DNA of 7,998 nucleotides from Candidatus Dadabacteria bacterium RIFCSPHIGHO2_12_FULL_53_21 (GCA_001775255.1 MFCJ01000133.1:30886-38883), one strand, 5' to 3'. Counted from the first letter of the stretch, positions 1 through 6,497 are shown. Notes: generated by a model from the sequence alone, not told the origin. Made by a program: numbers and translations.

Positions 1-1484
1 TCATCGCCCAGCTCCGTAACGAGATTCGCGATAAGCCCCAGGACCTTTACCTCACCCCCCGCGTTTATCTTCTGCCAGTCATCGCCGGGCGTGTGATAGT
101 CCTCGTGCAGTCCGGTAAAAAAGAGGACAGCCGGTATATTATCGGCGAAAAAAACTGTCTGGTCACTCGGTCCGAACGCAGAGTCCATGTAGGTCAAATC
201 GAGGCCGATCCCGGAATTCGACTTGTCGATCAAGCCTTCCCACTCTTTCGCAGAACCGACCCCTATAGCCGTGAGCTTATTCCCGGTGAGCCTGCCTATC
301 ATATCCATGTTTATCATCGCTATGGTATTTTCGGCGGGAAATTTAGGATGTTCTATGTAGTATGAGGATCCCAGGAGACCGATTTCTTCTCCCGAAAACG
401 CTATAAATAGGAGACTCCTCTTTAAGCGGTGCTGGCTGCGGGAAAAATACTCGCCCAATTCGAGAAGGCCCGACACGCCCGAGGCGTTATCGTCGGCGCC
501 ATTGTAGACCCTGTCCTTTCCGCGGCCTGGTGCAGAATATTTTTCACCGCCCCCGAGGTGGTCATAGTGCGCGCCGATTACTATAACCTCGTTTTTGAGC
601 CCGGGGTCGCTGCCGGGAAGGAACCCGATCACGTTAGAGCTGTCGCCCCGGACTGTGATTATCTCGATCCCTATCTCCGCTGCCGACCCGGGGATAGGGA
701 ATGAAACGGTTTTCCTTTCCGAGAGCTTCGCCTCCAATTCGCTGAGCTCCCTGCCCGCGGAGCGAATGATTTCCCGCGCCCGGTCCCTTCTGATTACAAC
801 CGCCTCTATAGCCGTCCCGCCTGACGGCAGCTCGAACGCAAAGCTTCCCAGGTCTTCCTCCTCGACGAGAGAATCGGGGGTCGTGAAAATTACGCCTTTT
901 GCCCCTTTCTCTGTTGCATTCATCGCCTTATACCGGAGAGAGGCGTAATCGGCGAAATGGCTCCTGTAATTCATATCCCTGGGCAAACCCCTGAGCAGGA
1001 GCACGATCTTGCCCCGGACGTCAAGCCCTTCAAAATCATCATAGCCGAGCTCGGGGGCGCTGATCCCGTATCCCGCGAATACCAGTTCTCCGGAAACGAA
1101 ACCGCTCGCCGATACGGCAAGCGGAAAGAAATCGCGGCCCAATTCAAGCGGGTTCCCCCTCCCGTTTACGGTGACAATGAGCGAGTTCAGTTTCCCTGGT
1201 ATTACCCTCTCGGGAAGCGGAAAATATTGAAAGTAGGTCCCGCGGTCCCCCAGGGGCTCCAGGCCCGATGTCCCGAAATTATTCGCGATATAACGCGCTG
1301 CCGCCTGAGCGCCCTTTTCGCCCGTCATACGCCCCTCTAGCTCGTCCGATGACAGGTAGCGCACGTGAGTGATGACCTCTCGCGGGGTTATTTCCCGAGC
1401 GGCGAGATCGGCAGGGGGATCCTCCCCGGGGGACGCGGACAGAATAAACAGGGACAGGACAAGGGGCAGAGAATATATCCACAT
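1..1484 (-). CDS. Secreted M28-family zinc metallopeptidase with PA domain (3' end outside window)
   Basis: Predicted exported aminopeptidase or carboxypeptidase of the M28 (Zn-dependent exopeptidase) family. 494 codons are visible and the gene runs off the left edge. Residues 1-20 form a hydrophobic signal-like segment (WIYSLPLVLSLFILSAS) with no lipobox Cys. Residues 35-90 resemble the usual M28 leader region (YLSSDELEGRMTG). A protease-associated insert lies at about 115-270 (FAGYGISAPELGYDDFEGLDVRGKIVLL). The catalytic domain follows with all expected metal-site motifs: AHYDHLG (H306), GADDNASG (D332), SGEEIGLLGS (E366 catalytic, E367 ligand), NMDMIGR (D394) and YHTPGDD (H464). It should therefore be active. 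The ATG at 1484 lacks a clear Shine-Dalgarno. An in-frame GTG at 1502 behind a weak AGGA would add a lysine to the signal n-region, so the start is uncertain. It is divergent from lgt. The exact substrate cannot be read from sequence. Confidence 0.93.
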   Translation of the reverse strand, partial: MWIYSLPLVLSLFILSASPGEDPPADLAAREITPREVITHVRYLSSDELEGRMTGEKGAQAAARYIANNFGTSGLEPLGDRGTYFQYFPLPERVIPGKLNSLIVTVNGRGNPLELGRDFFPLAVSASGFVSGELVFAGYGISAPELGYDDFEGLDVRGKIVLLLRGLPRDMNYRSHFADYASLRYKAMNATEKGAKGVIFTTPDSLVEEEDLGSFAFELPSGGTAIEAVVIRRDRAREIIRSAGRELSELEAKLSERKTVSFPIPGSAAEIGIEIITVRGDSSNVIGFLPGSDPGLKNEVIVIGAHYDHLGGGEKYSAPGRGKDRVYNGADDNASGVSGLLELGEYFSRSQHRLKRSLLFIAFSGEEIGLLGSSYYIEHPKFPAENTIAMINMDMIGRLTGNKLTAIGVGSAKEWEGLIDKSNSGIGLDLTYMDSAFGPSDQTVFFADNIPAVLFFTGLHEDYHTPGDDWQKINAGGEVKVLGLIANLVTELGD

Positions 1485-1567
1485 GACTTTATAAATTACC
1501 ACAGTCCTATACGCGGCGATTTCGAATATAGAATTTTAGATAGTATCAAAATCCGAGAATGCCGGGA

Positions 1568-1593
1568 ACGGTTTGCAGACAATACCAAACCGT
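1568..1593. repeat. Perfect 8-bp inverted repeat upstream of lgt
   Basis: ACGGTTTG (1568-1575) and CAAACCGT (1586-1593) are exact reverse complements separated by 10 bases. The second arm ends 38 bases before the lgt ATG. It could be an operator for a dimeric regulator or an RNA hairpin in the lgt leader. No U-tract follows directly, so an intrinsic terminator is unlikely. The repeat is seen directly; its function is inferred. Confidence 0.5.
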
Positions 1594-1620
1594 GTAAGAC
1601 TTATTTTCCAATACTGCACA

Positions 1621-1626
1621 GGGGAG
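1621..1626 (+). promoter_or_regulatory. Shine-Dalgarno of lgt
   Basis: GGGGAG lies five bases before the ATG at 1632. It selects this start over in-frame codons reaching back to 1365, which would add 89 residues unlike any Lgt N-terminus and overlap the peptidase gene on the other strand. Confidence 0.7.
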
Positions 1627-1631
1627 CAAAA

Positions 1632-2396
1632 ATGTATCCGGTATTATTCAGAGTAGGCGACATATCCGTATCTTCTTTCTCGGTAATGGTCCTTCTAGGA
1701 TTCCTGGTCGCTTATGTGCTTGGAGAATCCGAATTCAAGAGGAAGGGACTTAACGGCAACCTCGTAGACTTGCTGCTCATCGCCTCCGTTCTAGGCGGAC
1801 TAGGGGGCGCGAAACTTTTGTTCCTCTACCAGCAGGTCCCCATAACAAACTTTATCGCCGACCCCGTCAGGTACCTCGCGTCCGGATTTACTTTCTTCGG
1901 GGGGCTTATCGGGGCGTTCATACTCACGTGGCTCGTGACTCAGATGAAGAGGCTCAGCCTGTTAGCAGTCACGGACATTATGTGCCCGCTCCTCATCATC
2001 GCATACGCAGTCGGCAGAATAGGATGCCTGCTCGTCGGGGACGACTACGGAATCCCTTCAGACCTTCCCTGGGCGATGGCCTTTCCCGAAGGCTCTCCGC
2101 CGACGATCGAAAGGGTCCACCCGACTCAGCTATACGATACGATCTGCATGGTGATACTATTCGCGGCGCTCTGGAGCATACGCAAAAAAAACTTCCCGAC
2201 CGGATGGATGACGGCCATCACGTTTATCGCTCTCGGAATACAGAGGTTCCTGGTGGAGTTCCTACGTCAGACCACGCCGAGCTTCATCCCAGGCATATCG
2301 CAGGCCCAGCTTATAGCAGTAGTACTGGTTTTAACAGGGATTGTAATTCTCTGGAAAGGGAAAAGCCGCGCGGCAAAGCAGTATAGCGCCCCCTGA
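1632..2396 (+). CDS. lgt: Prolipoprotein diacylglyceryl transferase (variant signature)
   Basis: 254-residue inner-membrane enzyme that moves diacylglycerol from phosphatidylglycerol to the lipobox cysteine of prolipoproteins, the first step of lipoprotein maturation. Several hydrophobic segments are visible (about 15-31, 45-66, 88-104, 112-127, 170-183, 190-203, 224-241), fitting the usual seven-helix protein. Lgt landmarks: FFGGLIG (88-94), GRIGCLLVGDDYG (128-140), DLPWAMAFPEG (144-154), VHPTQLYD (162-169) and QRFLVEFLR (204-212). R129, R205 and E209 match essential E. coli R143, R239 and E243. The classical GRIGNFINGE signature is altered (C132 for the first Asn, G136 for the second, D137 for Glu), and F89 sits where E. 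coli has H103. Similar variants occur in other phyla, so activity is likely but the subfamily is diverged. The start is fixed by GGGGAG upstream. Confidence 0.92.
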   Translation: MYPVLFRVGDISVSSFSVMVLLGFLVAYVLGESEFKRKGLNGNLVDLLLIASVLGGLGGAKLLFLYQQVPITNFIADPVRYLASGFTFFGGLIGAFILTWLVTQMKRLSLLAVTDIMCPLLIIAYAVGRIGCLLVGDDYGIPSDLPWAMAFPEGSPPTIERVHPTQLYDTICMVILFAALWSIRKKNFPTGWMTAITFIALGIQRFLVEFLRQTTPSFIPGISQAQLIAVVLVLTGIVILWKGKSRAAKQYSAP

Positions 2397-2645
2397 AAGC
2401 GGAATTTGCCGTCCGTCTGCGGACGCCCACAAGACTAATAAATGCTTTTACTTTGAGTATGTTATGGTAATATTCAGGGCGTTTGCGGCACGGGGAATGT
2501 CGCTGATAACAGCTGTTTTGAAATAATATACCGAAAAGAGATTCCATACCGGAATGTGAACATATCGCATTGGATTCTCGCACAGCACAGCTAATCCGGG
2601 GAATGAACTCATTAATTTCTCTCACTCGTTCCCGGCAAAAATGAA
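2397..2645. other. 249-bp gene-free gap between lgt and ribF
   Basis: No credible open reading frame was found here. It holds a GC hairpin just after lgt (2410-2425), a 10-bp palindrome AACAGCTGTT (2508-2517), a small ATTCC/GGAAT stem (2541-2555) and a CCGGGGA/TTCCCGG pairing (2596-2602 with 2629-2635) next to the ribF start. It presumably contains the ribF promoter, but I cannot pick out a clear -35/-10 pair. It does not match the FMN riboswitch consensus. Confidence 0.55.
2410..2425 (+). terminator. Possible terminator or 3' hairpin of lgt
   Basis: CGTCCG (2410-2415) and CGGACG (2420-2425) form a perfect 6-bp stem with a TCTG loop, beginning 14 bases after the lgt stop. No run of T follows, so it is at best a weak intrinsic terminator or an mRNA-stabilising 3' hairpin. 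Confidence 0.3.
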
Positions 2646-3566
2646 ATGAAAGTAATATTCGATCCCAAAGAACCAATAGAGAGCCCGACATCAGCCACGA
2701 TCGGGAACTTCGACGGCGTACACGCGGGGCACAAGAGTATATTGAGCGCGGTCAAGGAAACAGCCGAAAGGAACGGGTTGAGCTCCTGCGTGATAACCTT
2801 TCATCCCCATCCCCAGAAAGTTCTCCAGAATATAGACATCCCCCTTCTCATGCCTATCAGAGAGAGACTCAGGCTCCTGGAAAAGGAGGGCATAGATTTC
2901 GTCGCCTGCTACACGTTTACGAAGGAAATCTCGAAGATCACGGCGAAGGACTTCATATCGGAAATACTGGTAGGAAGGCTCAATGTCAAACACCTCATTA
3001 TAGGCCCGGATTTTTCATTCGGAAGAAAGAGGGAAGGAAATGCCGACCTTCTCAAGGCCATGGGTAAAGCGTACGACTTCGAAACAACCGTCATCGGACC
3101 TGTATTCATAGACAACGAGGTCGTCAGCAGTACCGCTATCAGGAACATCCTCCAAGCGGGCGACACAAAAAAGGCGGCCAGGTTCCTGGGGTACTTTTAT
3201 TATATCGAGGGACAGGTCGCCGAGGGGGAAAAGAGGGGGAGACAGATCGGATACCCCACCGCGAACCTGGACACGGACTGGGACATACTGCCGAAAACAG
3301 GGGTCTATGCCACGAGGGCTTATATAGACGGCAATAGACTGGACAGTATAACGAACATAGGCTACAGACCTACCTTCGGGAGCAGCAAGCTGCTCATCGA
3401 GACCCATATATTCGACTTTAGTGCCGATATCTACGGTAAAAGACTCAGGCTCGAGTTCGTGGAGAGGATAAGGGACGAGAAGCGTTTCGAGAGTGTGGAC
3501 GCGCTCGTCGCCGAGATCAAGATAGACGTGGAAAGGGTGAAAGACGTTCTCAAGAATACGATCTGA
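2646..3566 (+). CDS. ribF: Bifunctional riboflavin kinase / FAD synthetase
   Basis: 306-residue cytoplasmic enzyme that phosphorylates riboflavin to FMN and then adenylates FMN to FAD. The N-terminal nucleotidyltransferase domain (about 1-170) shows TIGNFDGVHAGH (18-29), TFHPHP (51-56), IIGPDFSFGRKREGN (118-132) and the SSTAIRN motif (161-167). The C-terminal flavokinase domain (about 180-305) shows GRQIGYPTANL (198-208), TGVYATRAYIDG (218-229), TNIGYRPTFG (236-245) and ETHIFDFSADIYGKRLRLEF (252-271). Length and domain order are standard and no key motif is missing. The ATG has no good Shine-Dalgarno; it overlaps the stop of a two-codon ATG-AAA-TGA that begins at 2641. aroE follows in the same direction 53 bases downstream, so co-transcription is plausible. 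The stop codon lies inside a 13-bp tandem duplication. Confidence 0.97.
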   Translation: MKVIFDPKEPIESPTSATIGNFDGVHAGHKSILSAVKETAERNGLSSCVITFHPHPQKVLQNIDIPLLMPIRERLRLLEKEGIDFVACYTFTKEISKITAKDFISEILVGRLNVKHLIIGPDFSFGRKREGNADLLKAMGKAYDFETTVIGPVFIDNEVVSSTAIRNILQAGDTKKAARFLGYFYYIEGQVAEGEKRGRQIGYPTANLDTDWDILPKTGVYATRAYIDGNRLDSITNIGYRPTFGSSKLLIETHIFDFSADIYGKRLRLEFVERIRDEKRFESVDALVAEIKIDVERVKDVLKNTI

Positions 3567-3587
3567 TGTAATATTCTGATGTAATAT
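3562..3587. repeat. 13-bp perfect tandem duplication at the ribF stop codon
   Basis: The unit TCTGATGTAATAT occurs twice head to tail (3562-3574 and 3575-3587). The TGA stop of ribF is in the first copy, and the second copy lies wholly in the ribF-aroE spacer. It looks like a recent slippage duplication that lengthened the spacer by 13 bases. Confidence 0.85.
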
Positions 3588-3610
3588 AAGGTTAATATGA
3601 CGCTCTCCGC

Positions 3611-3615
3611 GGGGG
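3611..3615 (+). promoter_or_regulatory. Shine-Dalgarno of aroE (supports a TTG start)
   Basis: GGGGG followed by AACA places a usable ribosome-binding site four bases before the TTG at 3620. No ATG or GTG lies in frame upstream before a TAA stop. The next in-frame ATG falls at residue 25, after the shikimate-binding motif. Confidence 0.6.
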
Positions 3616-3619
3616 AACA

Positions 3620-4468
3620 TTGGAAATAAAGGCCACTACGAAAATATACGGCATATTCGGCCACCCGGTGAGCCACAGCCTGTCGCCCGTGATGCACAAC
3701 AGCGCCTTCTCTGCGCTCGGGCTCGACTGTGTGTACGTGGCGTTCGATATAGCGCCCGAAGAAATAGGCAACGCCGTTCAATCCCTAAGGACCCTCGGGA
3801 TAAAAGGGATTAACATCACCATCCCCCACAAGGAGAGCATCATCCCGCACCTCGACGAAATCGCTCCCGACGCGGAGCTTATGGGCGCCGTCAACACGGT
3901 GAGGAACGACGACGGCAAGCTCACCGGTTACAACACAGACGTGGGTGGGTTCCTGAGAGCGGTCGAGGAAGACCTCGGCATCAATCCCGGGGGATCGAGC
4001 GTGCTCCTCATGGGCGCGGGGGGGGCGGCGCGGGCTGTAATGTCGGCATTCTGCATGAACGGGGCGGGGAGAATATGCGTCGCGAACAGGACATATGATA
4101 AAGCCCTGAAGCTGGCATCGGAGTTCGGAAAGCAATTCAAAAAAATAAAAATAGAGCCGGTCGCGCTCGACGATATAAGAGTTATAAAAGCAAGGCTCGC
4201 CGAATCGGACATACTGGTCAATTCCACATCGGCGGGAATGGAAGGAAAAACCGCAATGGACCTGCCGCTCGAAGCCCTCAAAGAGAACGCCGCCGTATAC
4301 GACCTCATCTACAAACCCAGGGAAACGCCCCTGGTTACGGAAGCGCGCAGGCTCGGCCACAGGGCCTCAGGAGGGCTCGGCATGCTCCTCTACCAGGGTG
4401 CTCTCAGCTTCGAGATCTGGACCGGCAGGGAAGCCCCCGTAGATGTTATGAGAAAGGCAATCGAATAA
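3620..4468 (+). CDS. aroE: Shikimate dehydrogenase (NADP+), TTG start
   Basis: 282-residue cytoplasmic enzyme of the shikimate pathway that reduces 3-dehydroshikimate to shikimate with NADPH on the way to chorismate and aromatic amino acids. Shikimate-site motifs: GHPVSHSLSPVMHN (14-27, with the SLS serines) and NITIPHK (65-71, catalytic K71). Next are GAVNTV (89-94) and GYNTD (103-107, catalytic D107). The nucleotide-binding domain shows LLMGAGGAARAV (129-140), the NRT NADP-phosphate clamp (156-158), NSTSAGM (201-207) and DLIYKPRETPL (228-238). The C-terminal GGLGMLLYQGALSFEIWTG (251-269) includes the conserved substrate-site Gln. Length is normal and no key residue is missing. The TTG start is forced by an upstream stop and supported by GGGGG. 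It lies 53 bases after ribF, probably in one transcript. A ten-codon ATG frame (3597-3629) overlaps its start out of frame. Confidence 0.97.
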   Translation: MEIKATTKIYGIFGHPVSHSLSPVMHNSAFSALGLDCVYVAFDIAPEEIGNAVQSLRTLGIKGINITIPHKESIIPHLDEIAPDAELMGAVNTVRNDDGKLTGYNTDVGGFLRAVEEDLGINPGGSSVLLMGAGGAARAVMSAFCMNGAGRICVANRTYDKALKLASEFGKQFKKIKIEPVALDDIRVIKARLAESDILVNSTSAGMEGKTAMDLPLEALKENAAVYDLIYKPRETPLVTEARRLGHRASGGLGMLLYQGALSFEIWTGREAPVDVMRKAIE

Positions 4469-4601
4469 TGCAATCCCCGGACGCTCTCCTCTTTACACCT
4501 GAGTGAAACAAGCCCCAGCCCGATTAATACAAATACCCACTGGTATCTATACCGCCATTATGGGATAATGTGAATGTAAACTAACAAGTTGAAACACGAT
4601 C

Positions 4602-4606
4602 GGAGG
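4602..4606 (+). promoter_or_regulatory. Shine-Dalgarno of the 78-residue protein gene
   Basis: GGAGG lies four bases before the ATG at 4611. The alternative in-frame GTG at 4608 is only one base from it, so the ATG is the better start. Confidence 0.75.
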
Positions 4607-4610
4607 TGTG

Positions 4611-4847
4611 ATGAAGGTTGTAAGCCCCGCAGGGGATTTCGAAATCAATGTCAGCGACTCGTCGGTCGAGGGAGACTTCGTGGTGCTGAGCGGCCAGATG
4701 GGCGTCTGGGATTCGAAAATCTACCTGACACCGGCTGATATCTGGCAGTTCGCATCGATATTCCTGAGGCCCGCCGTTATTCTGTATATACTCAAGATGC
4801 CCTTCAGGTCTTTATTCGGCGGCCCGAACGGAAACGCGGAGAAGTAA
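4611..4847 (+). CDS. Small protein of unknown function (78 aa) with a C-terminal hydrophobic segment
   Basis: I do not assign a function. The 78-residue product begins MKVVSPAGDFEINVSD, followed by a beta-rich-looking stretch with alternating hydrophobic residues (VEGDFVVLSGQMGVWDSKIYL, split at 19-30 and 31-39). A hydrophobic stretch then runs over about 43-62 (IWQFASIFLRPAVILYILKM), broken by Arg53 and Pro54. It could be an amphipathic or membrane-associated helix rather than a clean transmembrane span. It ends in a short polar tail. The strong GGAGG supports real translation, and codon use looks like its neighbours. The arrangement (small beta domain, then a helix rich in Leu, Arg and Pro) feels like a conserved short family seen in several bacterial phyla, but I cannot verify that. 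It stands alone: 142 bases after aroE and 133 bases before the next gene. Confidence 0.8.
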   Translation: MKVVSPAGDFEINVSDSSVEGDFVVLSGQMGVWDSKIYLTPADIWQFASIFLRPAVILYILKMPFRSLFGGPNGNAEK

Positions 4848-4916
4848 AGCGGCGGTGCAAGAATCAATCGGCCGGGCAGCCCGTGATATGGAGCTGCGGT
4901 AAAGAAAAATAGGGGC

Positions 4917-4945
4917 TTGAAACTTAGCACAGAAATTCTTAGACT
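4917..4945 (+). promoter_or_regulatory. Possible sigma-70-type promoter for the 162-residue protein gene
   Basis: TTGAAA (4917-4922) and TAGACT (4940-4945) are separated by 17 bases in an AT-rich stretch ending 35 bases before the ATG. The matches to TTGACA and TATAAT are 5/6 and 4/6. This is plausible but unproven. Confidence 0.35.
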
Positions 4946-4966
4946 TTTAGTATATAAATCTTAAAT

Positions 4967-4973
4967 AGGAGGG
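4967..4973 (+). promoter_or_regulatory. Strong Shine-Dalgarno of the 162-residue protein gene
   Basis: AGGAGGG lies seven bases before the ATG at 4981, one of the best ribosome-binding sites in the window. It argues that this unrecognised gene is efficiently translated. Confidence 0.75.
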
Positions 4974-4980
4974 ATTCAGG

Positions 4981-5469
4981 ATGATAGATAATTTCGACGA
5001 CTTTGATTCCGATATTCCCGTTAACTATCGAGGCTTCGATCTCTCCGATATTGATTATAACGAGCTGCCGGCCCTCATGGAAAAAATAGACCTCATCCAT
5101 GAGGACATGGACAGGATAAAAAACCTTTCCAACAAATTAATCGGAATCTACGAATCTTCCGAATCGATTAAAAGCGACCTCTCGGCAAAACGCGTCCCGG
5201 TATACGAGCAGTTCATCGATGAGGGAATAAAAGAATACGGTGAGGACAGGGGCAGGGAGCTGATAGGGCTGCTCTTGGGCGGGCCCCAGGAATCACCCAA
5301 GCAGCAGATCGCAAAGGCGAAGGCGCTGCTCATCTCCTATGAGAGGCTTTTCGAGGACGAAGAGTCCGAGCCGATCCATCCCTCGCAGTTCGAAGAGAGC
5401 GATATATTCAAGACGATCAAGAAGCTCACCGGGAATAAAAACCTGTTCCCTGCGCTGAACTCCCAGTAA
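4981..5469 (+). CDS. Acidic soluble protein of unknown function (162 aa)
   Basis: I do not recognise this protein. The first 30 residues are strongly acidic, with nine Asp/Glu including FDDFDSDIP and DLSDIDYNELP. The rest looks helical: about 29-70 (LPALMEKIDLIHEDMDRIKN and on), with heptad-like hydrophobic spacing that could form a coiled coil, then helices at about 74-100 and 107-125. An acidic patch EDEESE (125-130) and a short basic segment TIKKLTGNKN (145-154) follow. It has no Cys or Trp, no signal peptide and no membrane segment, so a cytoplasmic protein is expected, perhaps an adaptor or interaction partner (inference only). The strong AGGAGGG and a possible promoter indicate a real, separately transcribed gene. 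The dehydrogenase gene converges on it after a 50-base spacer with no evident terminator. Confidence 0.82.
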   Translation: MIDNFDDFDSDIPVNYRGFDLSDIDYNELPALMEKIDLIHEDMDRIKNLSNKLIGIYESSESIKSDLSAKRVPVYEQFIDEGIKEYGEDRGRELIGLLLGGPQESPKQQIAKAKALLISYERLFEDEESEPIHPSQFEESDIFKTIKKLTGNKNLFPALNSQ

Positions 5470-5519
5470 CAGCGGGGGGGTGATCGAACGAAGGGTATCG
5501 GCCTATAATAACGTCGAGT

Positions 5520-6497
5520 CTAACCGGGGCGTTCCAGAACATCCGGGTTGACGAGGTGCCCGGGCGTCTTTCCGCCGAGCGCAAGCTCGACGCTCTCGAC
5601 TGCCATCTCTATCATCCTAATTCTCGTTTCCGAGGACGCGCTCCCAATGTGGGGAAGGAGCACGGCGTTATTCAATTTAAGCAGCCCCGGGTCCACGTCC
5701 GGCTCCTTTTCGTACACGTCGAGCCCGGCCCCCCAGATAATTCCTTCCCTGAGCGCCGCGGCGAGCTCGTTCTCCTTTATGATCGGCCCCCTCCCGACGT
5801 TCACGATAACGGCAGTCCGCTTCATTTGCCTGAACTCACTCAGCCCGAAACGGCCCCTCGTTTCATCATTCAGGGGAGACGAGACGATAATAAAATCCGA
5901 TTCCTTAAGGAGCTGCGGAAAGTCCGCATAGACAGCCCCGGTTTCCTTTTCGGCCTGGACATTCCTCCTCCTGCTGTTGTATATGACCCTCATTCCGAAA
6001 CCCGCGGCCCTTCTGGCAGCCGCCGTGCCGATTCGCCCCATGCCGAAAATCCCGAGTGTCTTTCCGTGAATGTTCTGACCGAGGAGTAAAGACGGGTGCC
6101 AGCACTTGAAATCCCCGCGCCTCACATAGGCGTCAGCTTCGATAACCCTCCGGGCGGCCGATATCATCAGCGCCCACGCGAGATCGGCTGTCGTTTCGGT
6201 GAGTACGTCGGGCGTATTCGTGACCATGACGCCCCTCTCAGTCGCATATGCCACGTCTATATTTTCATATCCCACGCCGCAGTTGGATACTATTTTCAGA
6301 TCCGGGAGAAGGTCCATGAATTCTTTATCGATCTTGTCGGAAACAGTAGAGATAACGGCTGTCGAGCCGAAAGCACCCTCCAGAAGCTCCGCCCTCGTAG
6401 GCAGACGCTCCCCAAGAAATTCCTGCACACGGTATTCCTTCCTGAGCCGCTCGAACGCTTCCCCCGGATATTGGGCGCTGACATATATCTTTTTCAT
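5520..6497 (-). CDS. D-2-hydroxyacid dehydrogenase, glyoxylate/hydroxypyruvate reductase type
   Basis: 325-residue cytoplasmic NAD(P)H-dependent oxidoreductase that reduces 2-keto acids to D-2-hydroxyacids. The layout matches GyaR-like glyoxylate/hydroxypyruvate reductases. Substrate-domain motifs: SNCGVGYENIDV (71-82) and TNTPDVLTETTADLAW (93-108). The Rossmann domain has GKTLGIFGMGRIG (145-157, GxGxxG at 152-157). NSRRR (174-178) follows the second strand where NAD-specific enzymes carry Asp, so NADPH preference is likely. The catalytic triad is complete: R236 in VNVGRGP, E265 in DVYEKEP and H283 in LPHIGSA. I chose the ATG at 6497 because MKKIYVSAQ matches the family start. An in-frame GTG at 6530 would add eleven residues, and neither start has a clear Shine-Dalgarno. 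Upstream, an intrinsic terminator separates it from the 435-residue protein gene. Glycerate, glyoxylate or phosphite-type substrates cannot be told apart here. Confidence 0.93.
   Translation of the reverse strand: MKKIYVSAQYPGEAFERLRKEYRVQEFLGERLPTRAELLEGAFGSTAVISTVSDKIDKEFMDLLPDLKIVSNCGVGYENIDVAYATERGVMVTNTPDVLTETTADLAWALMISAARRVIEADAYVRRGDFKCWHPSLLLGQNIHGKTLGIFGMGRIGTAAARRAAGFGMRVIYNSRRRNVQAEKETGAVYADFPQLLKESDFIIVSSPLNDETRGRFGLSEFRQMKRTAVIVNVGRGPIIKENELAAALREGIIWGAGLDVYEKEPDVDPGLLKLNNAVLLPHIGSASSETRIRMIEMAVESVELALGGKTPGHLVNPDVLERPG

Larger units (their letters stand above)
1485..1631. other. Divergent intergenic region between the M28 peptidase gene and lgt
   Basis: This 147-bp spacer is AT-richer than the flanking genes and must hold the promoters for two divergent genes unless both depend on distant ones. 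I found no convincing -35/-10 pair on either strand; a TTGATA-like hexamer on the minus strand lacks a properly spaced -10. Its clearest structure is the inverted repeat at 1568-1593, listed separately. Confidence 0.6.

Noticed and set aside
1365..1631. N-terminal extension of lgt by 89 codons
   Set aside because: The extension is polar, unlike any Lgt, overlaps the divergent peptidase gene, and a good Shine-Dalgarno supports the start at 1632.
2397..2645. FMN riboswitch upstream of ribF
   Set aside because: The bases AGGGCGTTTGCGGCACGGGG suggested one at first, but the conserved FMN-element core and its ordered stems are not present.
3015..3620. A 201-codon minus-strand frame opposite ribF, and similar long frames opposite aroE
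   Set aside because: They lie wholly antisense to well-identified RibF and AroE and show no family motifs.
4861..4895. GC-rich GGGCAGCCC element after the 78-residue protein gene as a terminator
   Set aside because: The palindrome leaves too small a loop for a solid stem and no T-run follows.
5470..5519. Bidirectional terminator between the convergent 162-residue protein and dehydrogenase genes
   Set aside because: Apart from a run of seven G, I could not find a stem with a T-tract on either strand.
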